From NCBI RefSeq assembly GCF_029893585.1, contig NZ_JARXYX010000007.1:124001-188000 (forward strand): a stretch of 64,000 bases of DNA, written 5' to 3'. The position numbers and the translations under genes were made by a program. This document shows, one piece after another, positions 63,778-64,000 of the stretch. The stretch comes from Streptomyces sp. LBL. Its GTDB lineage: Bacteria > Actinomycetota > Actinomycetes > Streptomycetales > Streptomycetaceae. The notes beneath the pieces are model-generated. The model ran no database searches. It was given only the letters and a program-made list of their open reading frames with translations, and was not told where the DNA came from. Position 1 is the stretch's first letter, and each line of letters opens with the position of its first letter.

Positions 63778-64000
63778 ATGGAACACCACGACAACTCCCA
63801 GCACCACGTGCAGATCACCGCTCACGGAGGCAAGGCCGACGTCGAGATCGACGGCAATCCGGTGGACCCGCGCGCCGTCAAGGCGTACTCGGTCACCCAT
63901 CTCGCGGGCGAACGGCCGGAGGTCCTGCTGCACGTCGCAGACCGCGGCGGCACCCAGTGGTCCGGGATGGCCCGCGTCGCGGTCGCCGACCTCCCAGACC
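63778..64000 (+). CDS. unnamed protein, cut by the right edge
   Basis: The frame opens with MEHHDNSQHHVQITAHGG at 63778 and runs off the window after 74 codons. It continues as ADVEIDGNPVDPRAVKAYSV and a beta-rich stretch. No family recognised from this much; it may be a phage- or plasmid-like small protein, which I cannot decide. Confidence 0.5.
   Translation, partial: MEHHDNSQHHVQITAHGGKADVEIDGNPVDPRAVKAYSVTHLAGERPEVLLHVADRGGTQWSGMARVAVADLPD

Noticed and set aside
1-64000. tRNA genes, CRISPR arrays, riboswitches and attachment-site repeats
   Set aside because: None was seen by eye. A covariance-model scan would be needed to be sure about structured RNAs.

Overview
The window looks like the chromosome of a Streptomyces or close relative. 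GC is very high, GTG and TTG starts are frequent behind GGAGG-type ribosome sites, genes overlap at ATGA/GTGA/TGATG, and the families are typical of that group: XRE regulators with TPR or DUF5753 domains, RsbW-like ATPases, DUF6082/DUF6221/DUF6624 proteins and APH-like kinases. No tRNA, rRNA, CRISPR array, integrase or replication origin was seen.

Layout. (1) 0-12 kb: mostly unnamed proteins, a Nudix hydrolase, and a tightly coupled minus-strand operon (10.8 to 7.3 kb) of an endonuclease/exonuclease/phosphatase protein, two 2H-phosphoesterase-like proteins and a TPR protein. (2) 12-20 kb: a minus-strand set of amino-acid permease, glutamine-synthetase-like ligase, APH-like kinase, methyltransferase, second kinase, a possible 24-residue Cys-Cys peptide and an ABC exporter, which resembles a small metabolite locus. 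(3) 20-31.6 kb: a regulatory and accessory zone with three zinc-ribbon/XRE regulators, two paralogous unnamed proteins, a HAD hydrolase, a kinase, a broken D-amino-acid oxidase and a YdcF-like protein. (4) 32-37 kb: an intact IS630-family element with an apparent -1 frameshift site, a membrane-anchored Mrr-like nuclease, a kinase, and two head-to-head transposase remnants (IS701 and ISAs1 types). (5) 38.4-48.7 kb: phage DNA-packaging and head genes (Mom/methyltransferase-like protein, ParB-like protein, small and large terminase, portal, scaffold, decoration protein, capsid E) with no tail, lysis, integration or replication genes. (6) 48.8-51.1 kb: a methyltransferase and a convergent NotI-like endonuclease, probably a restriction-modification pair, behind an AT-richer promoter. 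(7) 51.3-54.8 kb: CutA and a regulatory set. (8) 54.87-63.54 kb: a compact biosynthetic operon.

The last region is the most novel. A 50-codon gene whose product ends in a Cys-Cys-containing tail has a strong ribosome site and is followed at once by a perfect 17-bp hairpin. Six enzyme genes then follow in one direction: a PP-loop ATP-pyrophosphatase with an N-terminal beta-grasp-like segment, two SPASM-type radical SAM enzymes, an aldo/keto reductase, an M20 amidohydrolase and an Fe(II)/2-oxoglutarate oxygenase. The operon converges on a divergent second seryl-tRNA synthetase gene. The arrangement fits a ribosomally made, sulfur- and radical-SAM-modified peptide, with the extra synthetase as a self-resistance or tRNA-supply factor. 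Product and chemistry are inferred, not shown.

Caution: at least seven reading frames are broken by what looks like loss of one base, mostly in short G/C runs. Loss of consensus bases during sequencing is as likely as true gene decay.
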